Below, piece after piece: positions 18,762 through 27,458 of a stretch of DNA of 64,000 nucleotides. Within the stretch, counting starts at the first letter, position 1; each line of letters opens with the position of its first letter. The position numbers and the translations under genes were made by a program. The notes under the pieces are model-generated. The model made no database searches and had not been told where the DNA came from. It was given only the letters and a program-made list of their open reading frames with translations. The stretch spans positions 1-64,000 of the forward strand of contig NZ_JAFIWC010000009.1 in NCBI RefSeq assembly GCF_017163755.1. Reading direction: 5' to 3'. The DNA is from Xanthomonas sp. (GTDB lineage: Bacteria; Pseudomonadota; Gammaproteobacteria; Xanthomonadales; Xanthomonadaceae).

Positions 18762-20066
18762 TCAATGCATCGCGCGCGCCACCGGCGCGGCGCCCGGCGC
18801 GTCGGCCGGCAGGTTGGACGACAGCCGCGAGCCGCGCACGCCGTACCAGAGGATGTAGGCGTAGCACAGCAGCGGGATCACGAACGCGTGCTGGATGCCG
18901 ACCGTGTCGGCCAGCGCGCCCTGCAGCAGCGGGATGATCGCGCCGCCGACGATGCCCATGATCAGCAGGCTCGACGCCTTGCTGGTCAGCGGCCCCAGGC
19001 GCTCGATCGCCACGGTGAAGATGGTCGGGAACATGATCGAGTTGAACAGGCCGATCGCGATCACGCTCCACATCGCCACATGGCCGGTGCTGATCATGGT
19101 CACGATCAGCAGCAGCGAGGCGACCCCGGCGAAGGCGGCCAGCAGCCGGCGCGCCGGGATCACCTGCAGCAACGCGGCGCCGGCGAAACGCCCGACCATC
19201 GCCCCGCCCCAGTAGAACGCCAGGTAGCGGCTGGCGGTGGCTTCGCTCAGGCCGCCGGTGGTCGGGCCGGAGATGTAGTTGATCAGGAAGCTGCCGATCG
19301 ACACTTCCGCGCCCACGTACATGAAGATCGCCACCACGCCCCACAGCAGGTGCGGCTGGCGCAACGCGTCGGCGAAGCTGTGGTGCGACTCGACCGAATC
19401 GCCGGCGTCCTCGCGCAGCGACGGGATGCGCATCACCAGCACGAACACCGCCAGCAGCAGCAAGCCGCCGGCCAGCAGCAGGTACGGCACCTGCACCGAC
19501 TGCGCCTGCGCGCTGCGGTAGGCGGCCTGCTCGAGCGCGCCCATCGCCGCGATCTTGTCGGCCGACAGCACCGCGCCGGCCAGGATCAGCGGGCCGATCA
19601 GCAGCGGGAAAATGGTGGTGCCCAGCGAGTTCAGCGCCTGGGCGAAGTTCAGCCGGCTCGGCGCGGTGTCCGGATTGCCGATCAGGCTGATGTACGGGTT
19701 GGCCGCCACCTGCAGCAGGGTGATGCCGCTGGCCAGCACGAACAGCGCGGTCAGGAACAGCGGATACGACGGCAGCCGCGCCGCCGGGTAGAACATCGCC
19801 GCGCCGATCGCCGCCACCACCAGGCCGATGACGATGCTGCTCTTGTAGCCCACCCGCGACACCACCGCGCCGGCCGGCAGCGACATCAGGAAGTACGCGC
19901 CGAAGAAGGTGAACTGGATCAGCATCGACTGCGCGTAGTTCATCTGGAACACGGCTTTCAGGTGCGGGATCAGCACGTCGTTGAGGCTGGTCAGCCCGCC
20001 CCAGGTGAAGAAGATCATGCTGACCACCGCGATGGCGGCGGTGTTGGACAGCGGGCGACGACTCAT
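18762..20066 (-). CDS. MFS sugar transporter (FucP/GluP-like)
   Basis: A 434-residue permease with about twelve membrane segments. The N-terminal run FFTWGGLTSLNDVLIPHLKAVFQMNYAQSMLIQFTFFGAYFLMSLPAG and LQVAANPYISLIGNPDTAPSRLNFAQALNSLGTTIFPLLIGP are typical of the fucose/glucose/galactose:proton symporter family, including the Asn-Asp and Glu/Gln residues used for sugar binding. It probably imports mannose released by the GH92 enzyme encoded nearby. The start codon overlaps the stop of the LacI gene (ATGA), so regulator and permease are coupled. Confidence 0.88.
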   Translation of the reverse strand: MSRRPLSNTAAIAVVSMIFFTWGGLTSLNDVLIPHLKAVFQMNYAQSMLIQFTFFGAYFLMSLPAGAVVSRVGYKSSIVIGLVVAAIGAAMFYPAARLPSYPLFLTALFVLASGITLLQVAANPYISLIGNPDTAPSRLNFAQALNSLGTTIFPLLIGPLILAGAVLSADKIAAMGALEQAAYRSAQAQSVQVPYLLLAGGLLLLAVFVLVMRIPSLREDAGDSVESHHSFADALRQPHLLWGVVAIFMYVGAEVSIGSFLINYISGPTTGGLSEATASRYLAFYWGGAMVGRFAGAALLQVIPARRLLAAFAGVASLLLIVTMISTGHVAMWSVIAIGLFNSIMFPTIFTVAIERLGPLTSKASSLLIMGIVGGAIIPLLQGALADTVGIQHAFVIPLLCYAYILWYGVRGSRLSSNLPADAPGAAPVARAMH

Positions 20067-21109
20067 GCGGCAACTCCGGGGACGGGCGATAGGACGACAC
20101 GGCTGCTGGCACGCAGGCACAGCTGCGCCGGGGCGATGGTAAGCGGTGGAAGCGGCTGCTGCTGGCGCACGGCGGCCAGCACCAGCCGCGCGGCCTGCAT
20201 GCCGCGCTCGCGCGGGGCGACGGCGACGGTGGACAGCGGCGGGGTGGCGACGGCGGCCTCGGGGATGTCGTCGAAACCGACCAGCGCGTAGTCGTGGCCG
20301 GCGTAGCGGCCGCGTTCGGCCAGGCCGCTGGCCAGGCCCAGCGCGACCACGTCGTTGTAGCAGACCAGCGCGGTGGGCACCGGGTCGCGCGCGAACAGCG
20401 CGCCGGCCTGGCGCGCCGCTTCCAGCCGCGTCGGCGCGCATTCGATCAGCCACGCCGGGTCCGGCGCGATGCCGGCCGCTTGCAGCGCGTCGCGGTAGCC
20501 TTCGCGGCGCTCGTCGCAGGAACTGGAAGTGCGGTGCCCGCCGAAGAAGGCGATCGCGCGGTGGCCCTGCGCCAGCAGGTGTTCGGTGGCCAGGCGCGCG
20601 CCGCGGCGGTTGTCCAGCGCCAGCAACGGCCAATCGTTGCCCAGCGCGCGGTTGAACAGCAGCACCGGCAACGCGCCGAGCAACTGGCGCAGCCGCGACG
20701 GATCGCTGTTCTCGGTCGGCGACAGGATCATCGCCGCCGGCTGGTGCTCGATCAGCGACGCCAGCACGGTCTGCTGCCGCTCCGGCGACTCGCCGGTGCT
20801 GCCGATCAGCATCACGTAGCCGGCCTCGGCCAGCGCCGCGTCGACGCCGCCGGCGAACTCGGCGAAGAACGGGTTGGACAGGTCGTTGACCACCAGCGCC
20901 ACCGCGTTGGACGCGCGCCCGCGCAGGCTGGCCGCGCCGCGGTGGTACACGTAGCCCTGGCGCGCGATCTCCGCCGCCACCCGCGCGCGCGTGTCCGCAT
21001 GCACCAGCGGGCTGTTGCGCAGCACCAGCGACACGGTCGCCCGCGACACGCCGCAGGCGGCGGCGATGTCGGACACGGTGACGCGTTTGTCGGCGGGGGG
21101 CGACGGCAC
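20063..21109 (-). CDS. LacI-family transcriptional regulator
   Basis: A 348-residue repressor-type protein. The N-terminal helix-turn-helix and hinge read VTVSDIAAACGVSRATVSLVLRNSPLVHADTRARVAAEIARQGYVYHRGAASLRG, and a periplasmic-binding-protein-like ligand domain follows (VALVVNDLSNPFFAEFAGGVDAALAEAGY, ALVCYNDVVALGLASGL, ALVGFDDIPEA). It is divergent from the GH92 gene and probably controls both transcripts in response to mannose or an oligosaccharide. The start is GTG at 21109; no clear ribosome-binding site precedes it. Confidence 0.9.
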   Translation of the reverse strand: MPSPPADKRVTVSDIAAACGVSRATVSLVLRNSPLVHADTRARVAAEIARQGYVYHRGAASLRGRASNAVALVVNDLSNPFFAEFAGGVDAALAEAGYVMLIGSTGESPERQQTVLASLIEHQPAAMILSPTENSDPSRLRQLLGALPVLLFNRALGNDWPLLALDNRRGARLATEHLLAQGHRAIAFFGGHRTSSSCDERREGYRDALQAAGIAPDPAWLIECAPTRLEAARQAGALFARDPVPTALVCYNDVVALGLASGLAERGRYAGHDYALVGFDDIPEAAVATPPLSTVAVAPRERGMQAARLVLAAVRQQQPLPPLTIAPAQLCLRASSRVVLSPVPGVAA

Positions 21110-21116
21110 GACGATT

Positions 21117-21128
21117 TAGACCGGTTCA
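21117..21128. promoter_or_regulatory. Candidate LacI operator
   Basis: TAGACCGGTTCA is a near-palindrome centred on CG (ACCGGT core with T/A ends), the usual form of LacI-family sites. It lies 8 bases upstream of the LacI start codon in the divergent region. Confidence 0.4.
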
Positions 21129-21205
21129 AAAGGCCACCCATCCTGCGCCGTCACGCCCTGCGGCGCATTTTGCAGTGCAGCAAAGCCTGTGGCCAAATTT
21201 GTGTT

Positions 21206-21221
21206 ATCGATTTGGATCGAT
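21206..21221. promoter_or_regulatory. Dyad ATCGAT-N4-ATCGAT before the GH92 gene
   Basis: Two ATCGAT hexamers four bases apart form a dyad-symmetric site 18 bases before the GH92 start codon, in AT-richer sequence than the surroundings. Possible operator or promoter element; the binding protein is unknown. Confidence 0.35.
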
Positions 21222-21238
21222 TCGGTCGGGGAACTCAG

Positions 21239-23614
21239 ATGCGGACAACCTGGATGCGGCGCGCCACGGCACTGCTGGCGATGACCCTCAGCCTGGCCGC
21301 CCACGCGGCGCCTGCGGGCGACAGCGCAGGCGCGCGCGCGGTGGCGGCGGTGGACCCGTTCATCGGCACCGGCGGCGAAGGCCACACCTACCCCGGCGCC
21401 ACGGTGCCGTTCGGCATGGTGCAGCTGAGCCCGGACACGCGCATCCAGCCGCGCAAGGATGCCTACGACTGGGCCGCCGGCTACCGCTACGACGACCGCA
21501 GCCTGGTCGGCTTCTCGCACACGCATTTCTCCGGCACCGGCCACTCGGACCTGGGCGACGTGCTGCTGATGCCGATCAGCGGCGCGGTGCGGCTGGAGCG
21601 CGGCGACCCGGACAAGCCCGGTAGCGGCTACAGCTCGCGCTTCCGCCACGACGACGAACGCGCCGAACCGGGCTACTACGCGGTGACCCTGGACGACTAC
21701 AAGGTGCGCGCCGAACTCACCGCCAGCGCCCGCGCCGGCGTGCACCGCTACACCTTCCCCAAGGGCCAGCCGGCGCACGTGCTGCTGGACCTGCGCACCA
21801 GCATGTACGACTACCCCGGCAAGATCAGCTGGTCGCGGCTGCGCCTGCGCGCCGACGGCACCGTCACCGGCTTCCGCGAGACCCGCGGCTGGGCGCCGGG
21901 CCGGCAGCTGTACTTCGCCATGCGCTTCTCGCAGCCGCTGCGCGGCCACGCCTTCCACAACACCGAACAGGACATCCCCTACAAGGGCTTCCCGCCGCCA
22001 GGCGAGAAGGACCCCACGCAGCGCGCGCAGATCGAGGGGCGGCAGCTGGTGGGCAGCTTTGACTTCGGCGACGCCTCGCGCGAGCCGCTGCTGGTGAAGG
22101 TGTCGATCTCGCCGGTCAGCGAGGACAGCGCCATCGCCAACCTCGACGCCGAAGTGCCTGGCTGGGACTTCGACGGCGTGCGCCGCGCCGCGAGCGCGCA
22201 ATGGGCGCAGGCGCTGGCCGCGGTGGACGTGGAGGCGCCGGCCGCGCAGCGCACCCAGTTCTACACCGCGCTATACCACAGCCTGCTCGGCCCCACGCTG
22301 TTCATGGACAGCGACGGCCGCTACCGCGGCCCGGACAACGCCGTGCACCAGGCGCAGGGGTTCACCAACTATTCGACGTTCTCGCTGTGGGACACCTACC
22401 GCGCGCTGCACCCGCTGCTGACCCTGGTGCAACCGCCGCAGCGCACCAACGACTTCGTCAACTCGCTGCTCGCGCATCGCCAGCACAACCCCTACGGCGT
22501 GTTGCCGGTGTGGTCGTTCCAGGGCCTGGAGACCTGGTGCATGATCGGCTACCACGCCGTGCCGGTGATCGCCGACGCCTACATGAAGGGCATCCGCGGC
22601 TACGACACCGACGCCGCGCTCGAGGCGATGGTGGCCAGCGCCAACTACGGCCCCTACGACGGCATCGCCCAATACCGCGAACTGGGCTACGTGCCCATCG
22701 ACGAGGAAGGCGAGGCCGCGTCCAAGACCCTGGAATACGCGTTCGACGACTGGACCATCTCGCGCATGGCGCAATCGATGGGCCGCAGCGACGTGGCCAG
22801 CGAGTTCGCCAAGCGTGCCGGCAACTGGCGTCACGCCTTCGACGCCAAGACCGGCTTCATGCGCGCGCACAAGCGCGACGGCAGCTTCCGCGAACCGTTC
22901 GACCCCAGCGCCAGCGGCTACGGCAGCGACTACACCGAAGGCAACGCCTGGCAGTACTCCTGGTACGTGCCGCAGGACGTGGCCGGCCTGGCCCAGGCGC
23001 ATGGCGGCGCGGACAGGCTGCTGGCGCGGCTGGACCAGGTGTTCGACGCCAAGGTGGACCCGTCGGTGTTCGAGCACATGGAGGACATCACCGGGCTGAT
23101 CGGCTGGTACGCCCACGGCAACGAGCCCAGCCACCACGTCGCCTACCTGTACGCCTACGCCGGCCAGCCGTGGCGCACCCAGGCCCGGCTCGGGCAGATC
23201 ATGCGCAGCCAGTACGCCGCGCGCCCCGACGGCCTGGCCGGCAACGACGACCTGGGGCAGATGTCGGCCTGGTACGTGTTCACCGCGCTGGGCTTCTACC
23301 CGGTGGCGCCGGGCAGCAACCAGTACATCATCGGCCGCCCGTTCCTCAAGCGCGCCACGCTCAACCTGCCCAACGGCAAGCGCTTCACCGTCGTCGCCGA
23401 CGGCCTGGACGACGCCCACCCCTACATCGGCAGCGCCACCCTCAACGGCCAGCCGCTGCAGCGCGCGTTCCTGCGCCACGAGGAGATCATGGCCGGCGGC
23501 GAACTGCGCTTCACCCTGCAGGCCGAGCCGAACAAGACGTGGGCCGCGGGCGACGGCGCGCAGCGGGCGTATTCGATGAGCGACGCCGGGCAGGGCGCGC
23601 AGAAGGGCGAGTAG
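21239..23614 (+). CDS. GH92 family alpha-mannosidase, exported
   Basis: A 791-residue enzyme with a Sec signal peptide (RRATALLAMTLSLAAHAAPA). It starts with AVDPFIGTGGEGHTYPGATVPFGMVQLSPDTR, the GH92 beta-domain opening. Later landmarks are GFSHTHFSGTGHSDLGDVLLMP, TFSLWDTYRALHPLL, EYAFDDWTISRMA, YTEGNAWQYSWYVPQD and GNDDLGQMSAWYVFTALGFYPV, where the acidic pair acts with calcium in the inverting mechanism. GH92 enzymes are exo-alpha-mannosidases (usually alpha-1,2, also 1,3/1,4/1,6) that trim N-glycans, here in the periplasm or outside. Freed mannose would be imported and isomerised by the divergent operon. ATG at 21239 is chosen for the signal peptide. Confidence 0.92.
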   Translation: MRTTWMRRATALLAMTLSLAAHAAPAGDSAGARAVAAVDPFIGTGGEGHTYPGATVPFGMVQLSPDTRIQPRKDAYDWAAGYRYDDRSLVGFSHTHFSGTGHSDLGDVLLMPISGAVRLERGDPDKPGSGYSSRFRHDDERAEPGYYAVTLDDYKVRAELTASARAGVHRYTFPKGQPAHVLLDLRTSMYDYPGKISWSRLRLRADGTVTGFRETRGWAPGRQLYFAMRFSQPLRGHAFHNTEQDIPYKGFPPPGEKDPTQRAQIEGRQLVGSFDFGDASREPLLVKVSISPVSEDSAIANLDAEVPGWDFDGVRRAASAQWAQALAAVDVEAPAAQRTQFYTALYHSLLGPTLFMDSDGRYRGPDNAVHQAQGFTNYSTFSLWDTYRALHPLLTLVQPPQRTNDFVNSLLAHRQHNPYGVLPVWSFQGLETWCMIGYHAVPVIADAYMKGIRGYDTDAALEAMVASANYGPYDGIAQYRELGYVPIDEEGEAASKTLEYAFDDWTISRMAQSMGRSDVASEFAKRAGNWRHAFDAKTGFMRAHKRDGSFREPFDPSASGYGSDYTEGNAWQYSWYVPQDVAGLAQAHGGADRLLARLDQVFDAKVDPSVFEHMEDITGLIGWYAHGNEPSHHVAYLYAYAGQPWRTQARLGQIMRSQYAARPDGLAGNDDLGQMSAWYVFTALGFYPVAPGSNQYIIGRPFLKRATLNLPNGKRFTVVADGLDDAHPYIGSATLNGQPLQRAFLRHEEIMAGGELRFTLQAEPNKTWAAGDGAQRAYSMSDAGQGAQKGE

Positions 23615-23671
23615 TCGCGACCCGCCCAGTGGCCCGTGCCGTGGCTGTCCACTACACTGTGCGGCCGCAGC

Positions 23672-23747
23672 GGGCCTATAGCTCAACGGTTAGAGCAGAG
23701 GACTCATAATCCTTTGGTTCCAGGTTCGAATCCTGGTGGGCCCACCA
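23672..23747 (+). tRNA. tRNA-Ile (CAU anticodon, lysidine type)
   Basis: A 76-nucleotide cloverleaf with acceptor stem GGGCCTA paired to TGGGCCC, a D-loop with AGCTCAACGGTTAGAGC, anticodon arm AGGACTCATAATCCT, T-arm with GGTTCGAATCC, and encoded CCA. The anticodon CAT would read as Met, but the arm sequence is that of the isoleucine tRNA whose C34 is modified to lysidine by TilS to read AUA. Automatic tools often call it tRNA-Met. Confidence 0.92.
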
Positions 23748-24323
23748 CTCCTTACGGAAGTGCGGTTATCTCCCCCCAGGCTGAGAAAACCCCTTATTTT
23801 CGAGGGTTTTCGTGAAGAGTCCGTGGTTTCGGAGAGCCGGCGAAAAACGCCGTTTGGCGATATTTTAGCCAGTCAGTTCTCTCTCTTCTCCCTACCTGTG
23901 GTCTCGGAACCAAAGGCCCGAAAATTCGGTCCTTACGAATCAACGGGTTAGCCGTGGACTTTTTTGCGAGTGTTTTGCGATCAACAGGTCAACCAGAACG
24001 CAAAACCCGCTCTCCGAAACCACAGGTGCGGCGAACGGAGAGTGATCGGTGTCGACGCCGAGTTGTAGAGACAATGCGCTGGATTCCGGGTGCTTCGTCG
24101 CTGGCCTGTGGACGGAGCGAACGTCCACGCCCCTTGGGGCGAGAATTTCGCCGAATCTTCCATGTCTTCCCTTGCTGTAGGCTGGAAACCAGGGGCTTGG
24201 TTTTGCAAGCCTTGCGGATCAGTCAGTTACACGCGGACTGTTCTATGGGTTTCATGGCGATCAACCTGTCGGCCAGGATTCCAACCCGGCACCACAGGCG
24301 GGTTGCCTGTCGAGGATTGACGA
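23748..24323. repeat. AT-richer gap after the tRNA with a 15-base inverted repeat
   Basis: No supported gene. Base composition drops compared with the rest of the window. GTGGTTTCGGAGAGC at 23823-23837 is repeated inverted at 24009-24023, with a related partial copy (gtggtctcgga) at 23898-23908. I looked for a second copy of the tRNA 3' end marking an integrated element and found none. Confidence 0.6.
23785..23811 (+). terminator. Probable terminator after the tRNA
   Basis: Eight-base-pair stem GAAAACCC/GGGTTTTC with an 11-base loop, 37 bases after the tRNA 3' end. Confidence 0.55.
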
Positions 24324-25037
24324 TTGGTCCACTCCAATAAAACAACCGCCCGAAATGCGCCGATCGTGGGGCATCCATCTGAGCGCGTGGCGCGTGAGCC
24401 CATCTTCCAGGAGGTGCTCGGCGAGGATTGGAACCGTCTCGGCGAGGTCATCCGGCGCCATTACTTCCTGCGCGCTTTCAGCGACGACTCCATCTGCGTC
24501 AAGGGCCGCATGCGCGAGGTTTGGCACAGCGCGATCGCCAAGTGCCTGATTCCGGCCGCGCGAATATTCGGTGCGCTGGTGCCTTATCGCGGGACGGACG
24601 TGCCGATCGAGGTCCACTACAACGCCAGGCCCGACAGCGGCGCTCTGCATTGGGACCGCGTGTTCCATTTCGCCGGACGTCCGCCGTTCCATTTCCTCTC
24701 GCACATGGAGCATGTCGGCGGCAACGGCGTGATCGAATTCATCCGCTTCGGGGTGGGCATGCGGCTGAAAGTGACCACCGAGGACGGCGCGCTGGTGTTT
24801 CGCGACGAGGGCTATGTCTGGCGGATGTTCGGCGTCGATGTGCCTTTGCCGTTGGGGCTGCTGCTCGGCCGCGCCTATATCGAGGAGCGGCCGGTGGACG
24901 ACGAACGCTTCAGCATGCGCATGACGCTGACCCATCGGCTGTTCGGTGAGCTGTTCCGTTACAGTGGCGGCTTTACGCTCGGCGACGTCGAGCCGGGTTC
25001 CGGGGCTGGCGAGATCAGGTATCCGACGGTCTATTGA
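24324..25037 (+). CDS. DUF4166 domain protein
   Basis: A 237-residue protein with the DUF4166 pattern: FQEVLGEDWNRLGEVIRRHY, then FGALVPYRGTDVPIEVHYNARPDSGALHWDRVFHF, VGGNGVIEFIRFGVGMRLKVTTEDGALVFRDEGY and a hydrophobic LPLGLLLGRAYIEERPVDD. Function is unknown; the domain is often found alone or fused to saccharopine-dehydrogenase-like proteins. A TTG start with GAGGA seven bases upstream fits best; internal GTG codons are alternatives. The gene is intact but isolated in a region of broken DNA, and the fragment that follows begins immediately after its stop. Confidence 0.7.
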   Translation: MVHSNKTTARNAPIVGHPSERVAREPIFQEVLGEDWNRLGEVIRRHYFLRAFSDDSICVKGRMREVWHSAIAKCLIPAARIFGALVPYRGTDVPIEVHYNARPDSGALHWDRVFHFAGRPPFHFLSHMEHVGGNGVIEFIRFGVGMRLKVTTEDGALVFRDEGYVWRMFGVDVPLPLGLLLGRAYIEERPVDDERFSMRMTLTHRLFGELFRYSGGFTLGDVEPGSGAGEIRYPTVY

Positions 25038-25349
25038 CGTGCCTGTCATCATGGTGACGGCTATCGGTGATGAGTCTGACAAACTCGGCGCCTTGCGCTA
25101 TGGCGCAAATGACTACGTCGTCAAGCCATACAGCCCCAAAGAAGTATTAGCCCGTATCCACGCGGTCTTGCGTCGAACCCTCCAGCGCGACGATCCAGTC
25201 CCCCTGTTTTGCAACATGAAGGACTCCGTGGGTCTGGAGGCTCGAACGGCGACGATCAGTGACCCCAGTGGTCTGCCGAGGTCACTAGACCTGACACCCA
25301 CTGAATTCGCACTGCTAGTCAAACTGCTGAAGAGGCCATTCAAGGCCTG
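25038..25349 (+). pseudogene. Fragment of an OmpR-family response regulator
   Basis: About 100 codons of a response regulator without beginning or end. The frame gives VPVIMVTAIGDESDKLGALRYGANDYVVKPYSPKEVLARIHAVLRRT, the second half of a receiver domain with the conserved Thr and Lys, then LDLTPTEFALLVKLLKRPFKA, the start of a winged-helix DNA-binding domain. The phospho-accepting Asp half and the recognition helix are missing. After about 25349 the frame loses similarity. It is a remnant produced by deletion or insertion at both ends. Confidence 0.75.
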
Positions 25350-25557
25350 TCATGCATCGTACGGCTGCTCTTGTTCAGGCATTAGGCGAGGGAAGTCCCC
25401 GCGAGTTCTGCACAACATCGGTTGGGGAGGAATGTGCTCTTCGGTTGATTGGGAACGTCCGCTCGGCGCAGGCGGTGTGGGCCACGCCCACGGTGGGGGA
25501 CCACAAGGACGCATCGAGCGTTGGCAGCGCACCGCAGAGCTGCGGCATCGCACCTGG

Positions 25558-26028
25558 TTATGTGGGCGATGTATCCGTTGTACTTCGCCAAACCATTGCA
25601 ACGAGCCAAAAAGAGAATAGCTGCGCCATTTCTACAACTGTACTCTCGCATCTCACCTCTGCCTTGCGAGTGAGTGGATGCTCTGGCTCGATAGTGCCAA
25701 CTACCGTGCCCCCAATGAATATGTGGTAGTCCCTGGTCAGGAAGGTTTGTGGCTTCAGCAGGAACGTAGCTCCGTCGCAGACAAGATCGAACGAGCGCCC
25801 CCGAACGCCGCGTTTTTTGGCGGCGGCGACTGCGCTCCCGTCGCGCTCAAGCGTCCACCGCGCGTTGACCCATCCATCCTTTCGGACGTTATACATGTTG
25901 CCCTCCCATGCGATGGCGCCCTGATCGGAAAACGGTTCGAGTGTCAGTTGTGCGTTTCCAGAGGTCAGGCCCGAGACCGAATAGTTCCAGGAGAACACCG
26001 ACAGCGGCGTGCATTTCAGCATCGGCAT
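25558..26028 (-). CDS. Small hypothetical protein, possibly tubby/LURP-one-like
   Basis: A 156-residue protein. It reads as alternating beta strands: NAQLTLEPFSDQGAIAWEGNMYNVRKDGWVNARWTLERDGSAVAAAKK, SFDLVCDGATFLLKPQTFLTRDYHIFIGGTVVGTIEPEHPLTRKAEVRCE, followed by a C-terminal hydrophobic helix AQLFSFWLVAMVWR. The pattern of a scaffold around a xGGxxVGxIxPxHPxTRxA motif resembles LURP-one/tubby-like barrels, but I am not certain. ATG at 26028 has TGGAG upstream and overlaps the end of a small Gly-rich ORF by 13 bases, which suggests coupling. Codon use looks natural, so I believe it is a real gene. Confidence 0.55.
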   Translation of the reverse strand: MPMLKCTPLSVFSWNYSVSGLTSGNAQLTLEPFSDQGAIAWEGNMYNVRKDGWVNARWTLERDGSAVAAAKKRGVRGRSFDLVCDGATFLLKPQTFLTRDYHIFIGGTVVGTIEPEHPLTRKAEVRCESTVVEMAQLFSFWLVAMVWRSTTDTSPT

Positions 26029-26213
26029 CGGACTCCACTCGACGCGGGACGTTCCAGACTGTCGAGTCGAGACCGGGCTGCGGTCTCAGCATCGTTCAGT
26101 CTGGATTCGACCGAGCCGTTCGCCGTCTGCGACGCACCAGTGGCGCCGGTTGCGCCAGTTCCGTTTGCGTTGCCGGCATTGCCGGAGGCGCCTGAAGGAC
26201 CATCCACCGCCAT
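26016..26213 (-). CDS. Small Gly/Ala/Asn-rich hypothetical protein
   Basis: A 65-codon ORF starting MAVDGPSGASGNAGNANG and rich in Gly, Ala, Thr and Asn in its first half, charged in its second. A clear ribosome-binding site AGGAG sits 9 bases before the ATG, and the end overlaps the start of the next gene. No family recognised. The good start signal and overlap are the only support. Confidence 0.4.
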   Translation of the reverse strand: MAVDGPSGASGNAGNANGTGATGATGASQTANGSVESRLNDAETAARSRLDSLERPASSGVRCRC

Positions 26214-26878
26214 AATTTTCACTCCTGTGAAGATGGGGGAGCTGGCGCCATCGATCACGCCGGTTCTCCGAACCCAAGATTATGAGCGTGACTTGCCTAC
26301 CTGGGGCAATCCCAGGGCTACGAAACGAGCTGAGCGGATCTTGATGCCGACGAGATCCACAGAAATGGACTCGGATCCATTCTTGCAACCAGCTCTATCT
26401 GACAGGTCGGCGCTTCGAATGGCGCATGTCCCGCCCGGGTCGACATCCGCGTTCTACTTCTTAAGCGGGGCACGCCGGCAGGGTCCATCGGCGGATGGGA
26501 ACTCGATGGCAGTGACAGAGGCAGGCGATGGAGCAGCTGCGGAATGCGAAAGACAAAGCAGCGGTTGACGGACATCGGCGAGAGATTCTTAGCCGGCTCC
26601 GTCCGCCATTGCGATGTCGCTTCCAGTGGCCACGTTTTGATCCATGCGCTGAAGGTCGGTTGACGACCCCTCGGCCCAAGCGGACGTTTTGATGGACAAC
26701 GGTGGCGTGGTCAGTGAGCAGCTATCACTCCACCGATCCGGGACTGGACCGCGGCGCCAGGAGCAAGCAGCCGCACCCCGAGCGGCCGGCCCGCCCATCG
26801 CGGACGGGGTAGAATCGTTGGGAAGGACCGTGCCCGCCATCCCGCCCAACTCAACGGTCCGGCTTCCAGGACGTCGTC
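26214..26878. other. Sparse region before the haem locus
   Basis: About 665 bases with only short overlapping frames on both strands and none with a convincing start, codon pattern or recognisable product. It may be the decayed end of the accessory segment that begins after the tRNA. Promoter elements for the sigma-factor gene should lie near its right end, but none is obvious. Confidence 0.5.
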
Positions 26879-27373
26879 ATGTCCCCCAACGCCGCCGCAT
26901 TGGTCGATCTGCTGATCCGCGAGCGCACTGCCTTGTTCCGATTCCTTGGCCGCTACCTTGACCCGGCCGCGTCCGAGGACACGCTGCAGAACATGTACTT
27001 GAAGGCCTGCGCCGTCCCCGGGGACCCGCCGATCGCCGACGTACGCGGGTATCTCTACCGCATGGCCTACCACCATGCGCTCAATCGCAGCCAGGCCGAG
27101 GCACGCGAGCGCAGGCAGCTGGTCGCCGCCATCGACCTGGGCGAGTTGCCCGGTGTCGACGGCGAGGACGTCGGCATCGCCCAGGCGCAGTTGCGCGAGA
27201 TCGGCCAGACCATCCTCAGCCTGCCCGAGCCCGTCCGCCGCGCCTTCGTGCTCAACCGCTATCTCGGCCTGTCCGAGCGCGAGATCGCCGCGCGGATGGG
27301 TATTTCCAAGACGCTTGTCGCGCGCCACGTGCTGCGCGCGGCCCTGCTCATCCAGCGCCATCATGGCCGCTGA
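26879..27373 (+). CDS. ECF sigma factor, FecI-like
   Basis: A 164-residue ECF sigma factor. Region 2 reads ALVDLLIRERTALFRFLGRYLDPAASEDTLQNMYLKA, and region 4 reads LPEPVRRAFVLNRYLGLSEREIAARMGISKTLVARHVLRAALLIQRH. The size and the FecR-type gene that follows place it in the iron-starvation (FecI) group. It should direct transcription of the TonB receptor operon when the receptor signals ligand through the anti-sigma factor. First gene of the haem-uptake locus. Confidence 0.9.
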   Translation: MSPNAAALVDLLIRERTALFRFLGRYLDPAASEDTLQNMYLKACAVPGDPPIADVRGYLYRMAYHHALNRSQAEARERRQLVAAIDLGELPGVDGEDVGIAQAQLREIGQTILSLPEPVRRAFVLNRYLGLSEREIAARMGISKTLVARHVLRAALLIQRHHGR

Positions 27374-27458
27374 ACCCGAAAAGGAGTGTGGGCAATGCCC
27401 GCTCTCCAACTGTCTATGAAAGTAGTGCCATTGATCGGCCGCCCATCGGACCCCGCCC

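Noticed and set aside
25352-25560. Possible phage methylase fragment (VWATPTVGDHKDASS in one frame)
   Set aside because: Only a short stretch is suggestive and its frame has no good start or supporting motifs.
23730-26878. tRNA 3' end as an attachment site for an integrated element
   Set aside because: No second copy of the tRNA 3' end and no integrase was found before the sigma-factor gene, so integration is not shown.
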